Of a DNA stretch of 64,000 nucleotides, positions 19,451 to 26,528 are shown in pieces. Position 1 is the stretch's first letter; each line of letters opens with the position of its first letter. Source of the stretch: Cohnella kolymensis (GTDB lineage Bacteria; Bacillota; Bacilli; Paenibacillales; Paenibacillaceae); NCBI RefSeq assembly GCF_000829465.1, contig NZ_JXAL01000016.1, positions 336,970-400,969 of the forward strand. Direction: 5' to 3'. The notes under the pieces are model-generated. The model did not search any database and was not told the origin of the DNA. It saw only the letters and a program-made list of their open reading frames with translations. Made by a program: the position numbers and the translations under genes.

Positions 19451-20875
19451 ATGTCTGCTCAAAAAGTATTGAATTTGATTCAAGAACACAACATTGAGTT
19501 CGTTGACTTCCGTTTTGTCGACCTTGCCGGTCGTGCTCACCACATCACGCTGCCGGCCACAGAAGTTGACGCAGATACATTCGTAAATGGCGTTGCGTTC
19601 GACGGCTCTTCCATCGTGGGCTTCCGGGGCATTGAGGAATCCGACATGGTCATGATGCCGGATGCGGAAACGGCATACGTTGATCCTTTTACTGCACATG
19701 CGACATTGATCGTAATGTCCAATATCCATACACCGGACGGCGACCGCTATGAGCGGGATCCTCGTTCGATCGCACACAAAGCCGAAGAATACTTGCAGAA
19801 ATCCGGTGTCGGCACGGACGCTTTCTTTGCACCGGAATCCGAGTTTTTCATTTTCGACGACGTTCGATATGAGTCCACTATGAATTCCTCTTCGTTCTTC
19901 GTAGACTCTGAGGAAGCCTCTTGGAACACGAACCGCAAAGAAGAAGGCGGAAACCTCGGCTTCAAAATCCGTACCAAAGGCGGTTATGTACCGGTTGCGC
20001 CGGTCGATGCCCAGCAGGACATCCGCAGCGAGATGGTTCGCCTGATGCAAGAAACCGGCCTGCGCGTCGAGCGTCACCACCACGAAGTGGCGACAGCCGG
20101 CCAAGCGGAAATCAACTTCCGTTTCGACACGCTGACTAAAACAGCCGATAACTTGATGAAATACAAATACATCATCCACAACGTAGCCCGCCAATACGGC
20201 AAAGTCGCAACGTTCATGCCTAAACCGCTTTTCGGCGATAACGGCAGCGGGATGCACGTGCATACGTCCATCTTCAACGGCGATACTCCTTTGTTCTATG
20301 AAAAAGGCGCCTATGCGAACCTTAGCCAAATGGCTCTGAACTTCATCGGCGGCATTCTGTACCATGCACCTGCTTTGATCGCGATCACGAACCCATCGAC
20401 GAACTCGTTCAAACGTCTCGTTCCGGGTTACGAAGCGCCGGTGAACCTGGTGTATTCCAAAGGTAACCGTTCGGCAGCTGTCCGTATTCCGGTTGCGGCT
20501 GTAACGCCAAAAGGCTGCCGCGTCGAGTTCCGCACGCCGGACTCCACGGCTAACCCGTACCTTGCTTTCGCAGCGATGCTTATGGCTGGTCTGGACGGAA
20601 TCAAGCGCAAGCTGGATCCCGAAGCTCTGGGTTACGGTCCGTTCGATAAGAACATTTATGAGCTTTCCGATGACGAGAAGAAAGAAATCCGCAGCGTTCC
20701 AGGCACATTGGACGAAGCGCTCGACGCTCTCGAAGCGGATTCCGACTTCCTCACCGAAGGCGGCGTATTCACGAAGGAATTCATCGACAACTATGTCGGT
20801 GTGAAGCGTGCTGAGGCCAAAGCGGTCGCGATCCGCATTCATCCTCACGAGTACGGTCTGTACTTCGACTGCTAA
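19451..20875 (+). CDS. glnA: Glutamine synthetase, GSI-beta-like
   Basis: ATP-dependent amidation of glutamate to glutamine. At 474 residues it is longer than the 444-residue Bacillus GSI-alpha. Visible motifs: DGSSIVGF, metal ligands in PESEFFIFD, AGQAEINF, the ATP loop GDNGSGMHVH, NPSTNSFKRLVPGYEAPVN, and RIPVA. Near the C-terminus it has the segment KNIYELSDDEKKEI, aligned with the adenylylation loop (KNLYDLPPEE) of proteobacterial enzymes, followed by an enterobacterial-like ending. ATG 19451 follows GGGGAGG. Control: GlnR/TnrA dyad and a strong promoter. Firmicutes have no known GlnE, so the Tyr is probably unmodified. Confidence 0.93.
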   Translation: MSAQKVLNLIQEHNIEFVDFRFVDLAGRAHHITLPATEVDADTFVNGVAFDGSSIVGFRGIEESDMVMMPDAETAYVDPFTAHATLIVMSNIHTPDGDRYERDPRSIAHKAEEYLQKSGVGTDAFFAPESEFFIFDDVRYESTMNSSSFFVDSEEASWNTNRKEEGGNLGFKIRTKGGYVPVAPVDAQQDIRSEMVRLMQETGLRVERHHHEVATAGQAEINFRFDTLTKTADNLMKYKYIIHNVARQYGKVATFMPKPLFGDNGSGMHVHTSIFNGDTPLFYEKGAYANLSQMALNFIGGILYHAPALIAITNPSTNSFKRLVPGYEAPVNLVYSKGNRSAAVRIPVAAVTPKGCRVEFRTPDSTANPYLAFAAMLMAGLDGIKRKLDPEALGYGPFDKNIYELSDDEKKEIRSVPGTLDEALDALEADSDFLTEGGVFTKEFIDNYVGVKRAEAKAVAIRIHPHEYGLYFDC

Positions 20876-20897
20876 TATGAGATTCAACAATCAAGAT

Positions 20898-20930
20898 AAA
20901 AGCTCCCATCGCGGGAGCTTTTGTTTTTTT
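20898..20930 (+). terminator. Terminator after glnA
   Basis: AAAAGCTCCC / GGGAGCTTTT with a 5-base loop and a long T run. The A tract on the other arm also makes it usable for the convergent catalase gene. Confidence 0.9.
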
Positions 20931-21795
20931 ATATATTTGGAGGCATCGACATCTTATAGTCTTGCACCACAGACGGCGGCGTGTCATGAATATAAGGCGG
21001 TGCAGGCGGAAGAGATTGCTGCTCTCCCATGGCCTGCGGGTTGGTGACATACTGAAAGACTCCCTTGCCGTCGCATGAAGGTCCACGGGCCCACCGTCCT
21101 TGTGCGCTTTGCTCGCCTCTCGAAAAGTTGAAAAACACATAAGAAAACTCTCTTCGCTCCCTTTCCTGCGGGAACGTACCCGGCGCAACAAATCCTTCAT
21201 TCTCTTCAAGCTCGGAAAGTGCGGCCGCCCATTGATTCTGATGCATCGTATCTCGGGCAATCAGAAATGCCAGCGTGTCGCGAACCCCGCGATCGGTAGT
21301 CGATTCATACACTCTCGCGGCCTCCACTCTGCCTCCGGACTCTTTTGCCAGATTGTCCCGAAAGTCAGCTAATAAATTGCCTGTAGCCGTTACATAACGT
21401 CCGTTCCAAGGGTACCCTTCAGCGTCGGACGGCAGTGCTCCCAATCCGGAATAGATTGCATGCATCGGACTCATACCGGCCAGAATGGCGCCTACCATAG
21501 GATTCTGTGCGGCAATCGCATCTTGATCCTGCCAAGGCGCATTATCGAGCAGCCTCGCAATGAGTGTCGACACGATTTCCACATGGGCGAGTTCTTCAGT
21601 GCCTGTATCCAGCAGCAAATCCTTATACTTGCTGTTCGCGTCGCCGCGAAGATTCCATCCCTGCAATAAATATTGGATCGCCACCGTCATTTCACCGAAC
21701 TTACCCGCCAGAATTTCCTGCAGCCGCTTGGCAAGGAGAGGGTCGGGGCGTTCAGGCCTCGCTTGGTATTGCAGCTCTTTGATATGGTAAAACAA
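20929..21795 (-). CDS. Manganese catalase (CotJC family)
   Basis: A 288-residue di-manganese catalase, degrading hydrogen peroxide; many relatives are spore-coat or general-stress proteins. The four-helix ferritin-like core carries the expected Glu/His ligands: EMTVAIQYLLQGW (Glu), GTEELAHVEIV (Glu, His) and the second pair in ARVYESTTDRG and IARDTMHQNQW. The C-terminal tail is rich in Pro and Gln (MGEQQSLPPAPPYI). The start is TTG at 21795 because MFYHIKELQ is the family N-terminus; AGGGGTGGAGGAG lies just upstream. Convergent with glnA. Confidence 0.93.
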   Translation of the reverse strand: MFYHIKELQYQARPERPDPLLAKRLQEILAGKFGEMTVAIQYLLQGWNLRGDANSKYKDLLLDTGTEELAHVEIVSTLIARLLDNAPWQDQDAIAAQNPMVGAILAGMSPMHAIYSGLGALPSDAEGYPWNGRYVTATGNLLADFRDNLAKESGGRVEAARVYESTTDRGVRDTLAFLIARDTMHQNQWAAALSELEENEGFVAPGTFPQERERREFSYVFFNFSRGEQSAQGRWARGPSCDGKGVFQYVTNPQAMGEQQSLPPAPPYIHDTPPSVVQDYKMSMPPNI

Positions 21796-22024
21796 ACTCC
21801 TCCACCCCTTTCATGCTATGGACTCAAACCGATGAGGCTTTGATTAAGCATTTTATACCGATGTGCGGGAATAGGTGTTTGTACGCGGTAAGCTATTGAT
21901 GGTCGGCGAGAGTGGAACTTTGCGTGAAAAGGGTTCGGATAGAGCCGGAAACCGTTGGGCTGTCGTCGGGGGGGCTTAATTTCCTGGTTGGACGAGCATC
22001 CCAAGCAGGCTAGAAGTAAAATAA

Positions 22025-22321
22025 ACGGAGAAAGCCGGCTTCGAGCTGCGCCGGGACACGCCGATGGGACCGGACGGCAGATGGCTCGAGGTGGCACCGC
22101 CCAATGCGCAATCCTGCCTCGTGATTTATCCGAAGTCGATGATGGCCGGCTGGGAGGAAATGAAGGCGGGGATCGTATTCTTATGTGACGATATCAACGG
22201 CACGTTCGAACGGATGAAAGCGGCGGGCGTGAAGTTTTTGGAGGAGCCGAACCCGATGCCTTGGGGCACCTATGCGCGGTTCGAGGATGAGGACGGCAAC
22301 GAATTTCTTTTGAAAGGTTAG
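22025..22321 (+). pseudogene. VOC/glyoxalase-family protein, N-terminally broken remnant
   Basis: The frame from TEKAGFELRRDTPMGPDGRW to DGNEFLLKG is a clear vicinal-oxygen-chelate domain end (QSCLVIYPKSMM, DDINGTFERM, PWGTYARFEDEDGNEF). An in-frame TAA at 22022-22024 cuts it off from any start, and the first beta-alpha-beta unit (about 35-40 residues) is missing. A weak continuation, WLDEHPKQARSK, is visible upstream in the +1 frame (about 21985-22020), which suggests a frameshift plus decay. The ATG at 22064 would give an 85-residue fragment with half a fold. Probably not functional. Confidence 0.7.
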
Positions 22322-22636
22322 AATGGCGGGCAGCGCAATCTCCGTGTTGATACGGGGGATGCCTTTTTATTGCGTGATGGATGGAGAGATCGTCAGTGAC
22401 GAGAAAATAAACTGGAAATCCTCCAGCTAATTGTTTCCCCAGGATTGTTCGCAGAAAATGAGCTAAAAAGCGCCATCTTATCGCGGCCAAAAGTACTGCA
22501 AAGTCGATCAGAGCTGAATTAGCTGGAGACTTTCCATATAAAGTGCCAAAACGGCGTCAAAAGCTGAAATTAACCACAGGATTTCCTTTTAATCGAGGCG
22601 CCCAACCCCAGTGCACTCTGGCATACGTTCTGCGAC
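22322..22636. repeat. Non-coding stretch with three copies of a ~30-bp repeat
   Basis: No gene is seen here. Three related units occur. B (22511-22541) begins GAGCTGAATTAGCTGGAGAC and continues to TTTCCATATA. C (22561-22592) begins AAGCTGAAATTAACCACAGG and continues to ATTTCCTTTTAA. A (22412-22440) is the same motif on the minus strand (AATTAGCTGGAGGATTTCC). A and B together form a large imperfect inverted repeat. This looks like a small dispersed intergenic repeat family. Confidence 0.65.
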
Positions 22637-23251
22637 TCAGCGGCTGAAGGGGAACTCGCCGATCGACTCATAGCTGGGGCGGCGGCCTAAGTGGGTGCGG
22701 AGCAGCGTGACCTGGTCCGCTGTCCATACGGCGGGCGGAGCCAATTCCGGCTGCGCAGCGCCCGCTGACGGCGTGTCGCACGCAGCGCCGCGCCACGCTG
22801 CCTCCAGCGCCGCCGGGCTGAAGCCGGCGGCGCCGCCGCGCGCAAGCGTCACGTGCGCGCGAAAGGGCCTCGCCTCCGTCGCGAAGCCGGAGGCGCTGAG
22901 ACGCGCGCCCAGCGCCGCGTGCAGCGCGGCCAGCGCGCCCCCTGGTTCGGCCAGCTCCGCCAGGCCGGACCACAGCACGCGCGGCGCCGACCGCGGGCCG
23001 AAGGTGCCCGCCTCGGTCAGCGCAAGCGCGAACGGCGCGAACTCCGCGGCGGCTTCGGCCGCGGCAGCGCTTAGCGCATCCACCCGCGCCACAGGCGTGT
23101 CGCCTAGGAAATGCAGGGTCACGTGCAAGTCCGCCGGATGTACCCAGCTGCGAAAGCTGACAGCTTCGGACAAAGCCTGCATTTTGCAGGAAAGATATTC
23201 TGTTGCGGCTTCCGATAACCTCAATCCTAGAAAAAGACGAAAATTTTCCAT
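22637..23251 (-). CDS. thpR: RNA 2',3'-cyclic phosphodiesterase (2'-5' RNA ligase family)
   Basis: A 204-residue two-histidine (2H) phosphoesterase. Both catalytic HxTx motifs are present: HVTLHFLG (H43) and HVTLARGG (H133). The N-terminus RLFLGLRLS matches the ThpR/LigT family. The activity known for the family is hydrolysis of 2',3'-cyclic phosphates on RNA. The middle of the gene is very GC-rich and codes long Ala-rich stretches, unlike its neighbours. ATG 23251 was chosen; a GTG at 23260 is an alternative, and neither has a strong ribosome site. It stands alone on the minus strand. Confidence 0.88.
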   Translation of the reverse strand: MENFRLFLGLRLSEAATEYLSCKMQALSEAVSFRSWVHPADLHVTLHFLGDTPVARVDALSAAAAEAAAEFAPFALALTEAGTFGPRSAPRVLWSGLAELAEPGGALAALHAALGARLSASGFATEARPFRAHVTLARGGAAGFSPAALEAAWRGAACDTPSAGAAQPELAPPAVWTADQVTLLRTHLGRRPSYESIGEFPFSR

Positions 23252-23377
23252 TCTTGACACCGCTTTCGTTCGGAATTTATGTAGAAGTGTGCCGAAACCA
23301 GTTCATTTTAGGTTGCTCCATACACATGGCTTTGCTATGATAAGCCTATTATTATTTTACACGAGGGTGGGAATAAG

Positions 23378-24466
23378 ATGGCCAACCGTGCTTATAATTT
23401 CAACGCCGGCCCGGCGGCTCTGCCCCTGGAGGTGCTCGAGCGGGCGCAGAAGCAGTTCGTCGAATTCGAGAACAGCGGCATGTCCTTGATGGAGATGTCC
23501 CATCGGGGCGCTGTCTATGAGAAAGTTCATTTTGAGGCGGTTGCGCTTCTCCGCGAATTGATGGGTATTCCGCACAATTACAAGGTGTTGTTCATCCAGG
23601 GCGGGGCGAGCACGCAGTTTGCCATGGTTCCCATGAATTTGATCAAATCGGGCAAGGCGCCGGCGTATATCGCAACGGGCAGCTGGGCGACGAAAGCGAT
23701 TCAGGAAGCGAAAATGTTCGGCGATATTACCATTGCAGCTTCCACAGAAGCCGATCAATACAGACGCGTTCCTGCGATCAACGAATTGCAATACAGCGAG
23801 GATACATCCTATCTCCATCTTACATCCAATGAAACGATCGAGGGAACGCAATGGCGGGAATATCCCGACACGGGCTCGGTGCCGTTAATCGGAGACTTGT
23901 CCAGCGATATTCTGTGCCGTCCTATTGACGTTTCCCAATTCGCCGTCATTTATGCCGGCGCGCAAAAAAATCTCGGCCCTTCCGGTGTTACCATCGTCAT
24001 CATTCGCGAGGATTTGATCGGACAGCCCGATCTTCCCGTTCCGACCATGCTGCGGTACAGCACGCATGCGAAAGCCGACTCGTTATACAATACTCCGCCG
24101 ACCTTTGCGGTTTATATGATGAATGAGACGCTGAAATGGTTAAAAGAACAAGGCGGCGCTGCGGCGATGGAACAACGGAATCGTGAAAAAGCGCGGCTGT
24201 TGTACGAAGTGATCGACGGAAGCAGCGGTTTTTACCGCGGGTTCGCTGAACCGGGCAGCCGCTCCATCATGAACGTGACATTCCGCCTCGGCTCCGAGGA
24301 ACTGGATAAGAAGTTCGTCAAGGAATCGGAAGCTGAAGGCTTTGTCGGCCTGAAAGGCCACCGCAGCGTAGGCGGCATGCGGGCATCCATTTACAATGCG
24401 GTGCCTGTGGAAAGTGTCCGTGCGCTCGTCAATTTTATGAAGGATTTCCAAAGCCGGAACGGCTAA
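23378..24466 (+). CDS. serC: Phosphoserine aminotransferase
   Basis: PLP enzyme of serine biosynthesis (3-phosphohydroxypyruvate to phosphoserine), also able to act in pyridoxal synthesis in some bacteria. The 362-residue protein starts with the family signature AYNFNAGPAALPLEVLE and has MSLMEMSHRG, IQGGASTQFAMVPMNL and the PLP lysine in YAGAQKNLGPSG (about K196), then GLKGHRSVGGMRASIYNA near the end. ATG 23378 follows CGAGGGTGGG. A terminator follows. Confidence 0.97.
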   Translation: MANRAYNFNAGPAALPLEVLERAQKQFVEFENSGMSLMEMSHRGAVYEKVHFEAVALLRELMGIPHNYKVLFIQGGASTQFAMVPMNLIKSGKAPAYIATGSWATKAIQEAKMFGDITIAASTEADQYRRVPAINELQYSEDTSYLHLTSNETIEGTQWREYPDTGSVPLIGDLSSDILCRPIDVSQFAVIYAGAQKNLGPSGVTIVIIREDLIGQPDLPVPTMLRYSTHAKADSLYNTPPTFAVYMMNETLKWLKEQGGAAAMEQRNREKARLLYEVIDGSSGFYRGFAEPGSRSIMNVTFRLGSEELDKKFVKESEAEGFVGLKGHRSVGGMRASIYNAVPVESVRALVNFMKDFQSRNG

Positions 24467-24483
24467 ATCGGACTTACCGGGAG

Positions 24484-24512
24484 ATAACGGTACTGTGTAC
24501 CGTTATTTTTTC
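24484..24512 (+). terminator. Terminator after serC
   Basis: ATAACGGTAC pairs with GTACCGTTAT and is followed by six T. Confidence 0.88.
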
Positions 24513-24596
24513 TGGCCGGAGGGGCAATCAATAAATATCGGGATACGGCTCTGCACATCCCGCGTTTGTTTCGAACGAAAGGAGGGTAACTGAATC

Positions 24597-25057
24597 ATGT
24601 CTTTTCATATCGTGCTCGTGGAACCGGAAATCCCGGCCAATACGGGCAATATCGCCCGCACTTGCGCAGCTACCGGCACACATTTGCATCTGGTTCGGCC
24701 GCTTGGTTTCGACACGGATGACCGTACATTAAAAAGAGCGGGCTTGGACTACTGGTATGCGGTTAATATTACTTATTACGATCCTTCGAAGAGGTGCGAA
24801 AGGCCAATCCAGAAGGGCGCTTTTTCTTTGCGAGCACAAAGGTGAGCAAACGGTACAGCGATTTCCAATTTCGGGATGGCGATTTCTTTGTATTCGGGAA
24901 GGAGACCGCGGGTCTTCCGAAAGCGCTGCTGGACGCCAATGCGGAGACGGGGATCCGAATCCCGATGACGGATAAAGTGCGCTCTCTGAATCTGGCCAAT
25001 TCCGCTGCTATTGTCATTTACGAGGCGCTTCGGCAAAATGATTTTCCTGTTTCTTAA
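24597..25057 (+). pseudogene. trmL: tRNA (cytidine(34)-2'-O)-methyltransferase, frameshifted
   Basis: SPOUT-class methyltransferase for the wobble base of leucine tRNAs. The N-terminal half reads in one frame ([48 protein letters not shown]). The second half continues in another frame from about 24785 ([43 protein letters not shown]). One missing base near 24783 (GAT-CCTTCGAA, expected GATTCCTTCGAA) restores the family sequence [14 protein letters not shown] and a protein of 153 residues. ATG 24597 follows AAAGGAGGG. As read, the SAM-binding knot is lost; a sequence error is possible. Confidence 0.92.
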
Positions 25058-25083
25058 CACGATGGGGGATCAACATGTTAATC

Positions 25084-25120
25084 GTTCGACAAATTCCTCG
25101 TTTTTCCGAGGTTTTTTGTC
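25084..25120 (+). terminator. Terminator after trmL
   Basis: CCTCG / CGAGG with a T-rich loop, followed by six T. An outer TTCGACA / TGTCGAA pairing encloses it. Confidence 0.75.
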
Positions 25121-25248
25121 GAAACATTGTATAATTTTAAGCAAATCTTGTATTTAGAAGGAAATAGAGTCGCAATATCGAACGCTATAGGTTGGCTAAA
25201 AGGTTTCAGTATTACTAGCTAGAATAGTGTATGAATGGAGGAACTGCA

Positions 25249-25491
25249 TTGAAACCTGCAGGCGTGGTTCGTAAAGTCGATCAATTAGGGCGCATAGTAT
25301 TGCCCAAATCGTTGCGTAAAAGATATCAAATGAATGAAGGCGATCCGGTGGAGATTCTGGTCCAGGGCGATCATATCATTCTGGAGCGTTATCGGCCCCG
25401 CTGCGTGTTTTGTTCTTCGATGGAAGGCGTCGGAGAATTCAAGGAACGTTATGTATGCGAATCCTGCCTGAAGGATATGCAAGGGCTGTAA
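25249..25491 (+). CDS. AbrB/SpoVT-type transcriptional regulator with a zinc-knuckle tail
   Basis: An 80-residue protein. The N-terminal half is a swapped-hairpin AbrB DNA-binding domain: GVVRKVDQLGRIVLPKSLRK and GDPVEILVQGDHIILERY. The C-terminal third is CVFC (C52, C55) and CESC (C70, C73), a likely zinc-binding CxxC-x14-CxxC knuckle that replaces the usual AbrB oligomerisation tail. TTG 25249 is preferred because GGAGG ends 7 bases before it and MKPAGVVRKVDQLGR fits the family; the ATG at 25231 has no ribosome site. AbrB proteins act as transition-state regulators. Targets cannot be read from the sequence. Confidence 0.88.
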   Translation: MKPAGVVRKVDQLGRIVLPKSLRKRYQMNEGDPVEILVQGDHIILERYRPRCVFCSSMEGVGEFKERYVCESCLKDMQGL

Positions 25492-25542
25492 TAACAGCCT
25501 GCAATAATGAGACCGTCCCGGTGGGTAACGGGTTCTGTTAGG

Positions 25543-25574
25543 AAAAATGGCGTCCAAATTGGCCGCCATTTTTT
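25543..25574 (+). terminator. Terminator after the AbrB-type gene
   Basis: AAAAATGGCG / CGCCATTTTT with an 11-base loop and a T run. Confidence 0.85.
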
Positions 25575-25601
25575 GTATAGTCGAAGGACTTTATCAATTT
25601 T

Positions 25602-26108
25602 ATGGTAAAATTATGTTCATTAGATGCAGGAAAGTGGGGAAGTGGATGCGAAAAAAAGCTGGTTGGACTGCTTGGCATACTCTTCCTTCTTTCCAGTTGC
25701 AGCCTAAATAACACCGAGATGCAAGAAGAAATCCTATATCATTATACGGGTGAGTTCATCGGATTAGTGGATCAAAGGAAGGAGCCCGTGAACGAGGAGT
25801 ACGGAATAGCGTATACATTGAACATGGATAAATTTTATGTGACCGAGCCTGTTTTCGAAAAATATAACGCAACTTATCCTAAAGACTTTCAGGGATTTCG
25901 ACATATTGATTTTACGGAGCGCACGAAGGTTTATATTCGAAAGGGAAATACAAAAACTCTTATTTCACCTTTAAAATTGAACGAATTTGCGAAGCCTCTC
26001 CCGCGTAATCCAAACACCAAATATCAAGAGTTGGAAGTCTGGATCAAGCCTTATAAGAAAATGGATTCAGCTATTGAAGCTGTTGAAGTGGTTGTACTGC
26101 AAGATTAA
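25602..26108 (+). CDS. Putative lipoprotein of unknown function (start probably frameshifted)
   Basis: The open frame from ATG 25602 gives 168 residues, but its first 16 are unlike a signal peptide and there is no ribosome site. The hydrophobic stretch KKLVGLLGILFLLSSCSLN has a clear lipobox (LSSC), so this is a lipoprotein signal. A well-placed start exists out of frame: GTGGGGAAGTGG then ATG at 25646, reading Met-Arg-Lys before a run of seven A (25651-25657). Six A would join this ATG to the lipobox and give 153 residues. The mature part is acidic and mixed, with no recognised domain. Confidence 0.6.
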   Translation: MVKLCSLDAGKWGSGCEKKLVGLLGILFLLSSCSLNNTEMQEEILYHYTGEFIGLVDQRKEPVNEEYGIAYTLNMDKFYVTEPVFEKYNATYPKDFQGFRHIDFTERTKVYIRKGNTKTLISPLKLNEFAKPLPRNPNTKYQELEVWIKPYKKMDSAIEAVEVVVLQD

Positions 26109-26160
26109 TCATGCCGTCCCGAAAACGACAACATCGCCTATGGCCATTCCAATAGAAAAA

Positions 26161-26208
26161 AAGCCGGATTCTCCGTCCTGTCAGAACGGGAGAATCCGGC
26201 TTTTCTTG
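26161..26208. terminator. Bidirectional terminator
   Basis: AAGCCGGATTCTCC pairs with GGAGAATCCGGCTT. T tracts flank it on both strands (TTTTC on the plus strand, TTTTTT on the minus strand). It can end both the lipoprotein gene and the small minus-strand gene. Confidence 0.85.
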
Positions 26209-26217
26209 TGTGGTTCA

Positions 26218-26370
26218 TTAAAGGCCTTTGGTCTTGTCTTCGTTATAAGAGGATGTCAAAATTGCGGTCAGGAACAAAACCATGACAATCATAACAATCC
26301 AAAACTTATTGGACATCCCGAGGAATCCCAGATGTTCCGCCGCTTTCGCTGCTGTTTCCGCAAGAAACAT
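26218..26370 (-). CDS. Small single-pass membrane protein, 50 residues
   Basis: Reading the minus strand gives a 50-residue protein: a short amphipathic N-terminus (FLAETAAKAAEHLGFLG), one membrane helix (FWIVMIVMVLFLTAIL, about 24-39) and a hydrophilic tail (SSYNEDKTKGL). The ATG at 26370 has an excellent ribosome site (GTGGAGGTG, 7-8 bases upstream) and the stop is followed by a perfect terminator, so this is probably a real gene despite its size. The family is not recognised. Many sporulation and stress proteins of this size have this layout, but no function is claimed. Confidence 0.7.
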   Translation of the reverse strand: MFLAETAAKAAEHLGFLGMSNKFWIVMIVMVLFLTAILTSSYNEDKTKGL

Positions 26371-26528
26371 GTCCCACACCTCCACTTAGCTCCTCTTATT
26401 ATACCTAACGCCGGTAAAAAAAGAAAACGCAAATTGTTGTGAACTTCCCCTGCGTTTTTCTCGACCTGACTTCAGTCCCCCCGGCATACAATGGTAACAA
26501 ACATGAGATAGTCAGGGGGAGGATCGCC

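Noticed and set aside
19337..20890. Minus-strand frame of 517 residues across glnA
   Set aside because: Antisense to glutamine synthetase with no recognisable domain; a codon-composition shadow.
22511..22592. CRISPR array
   Set aside because: Repeats differ from each other, spacing is irregular and one copy is inverted; no cas gene in the window.
22695..23489. Plus-strand frame of 264 residues over thpR and serC start
   Set aside because: Produced by the GC-rich antisense of thpR; no ribosome site and no domain.
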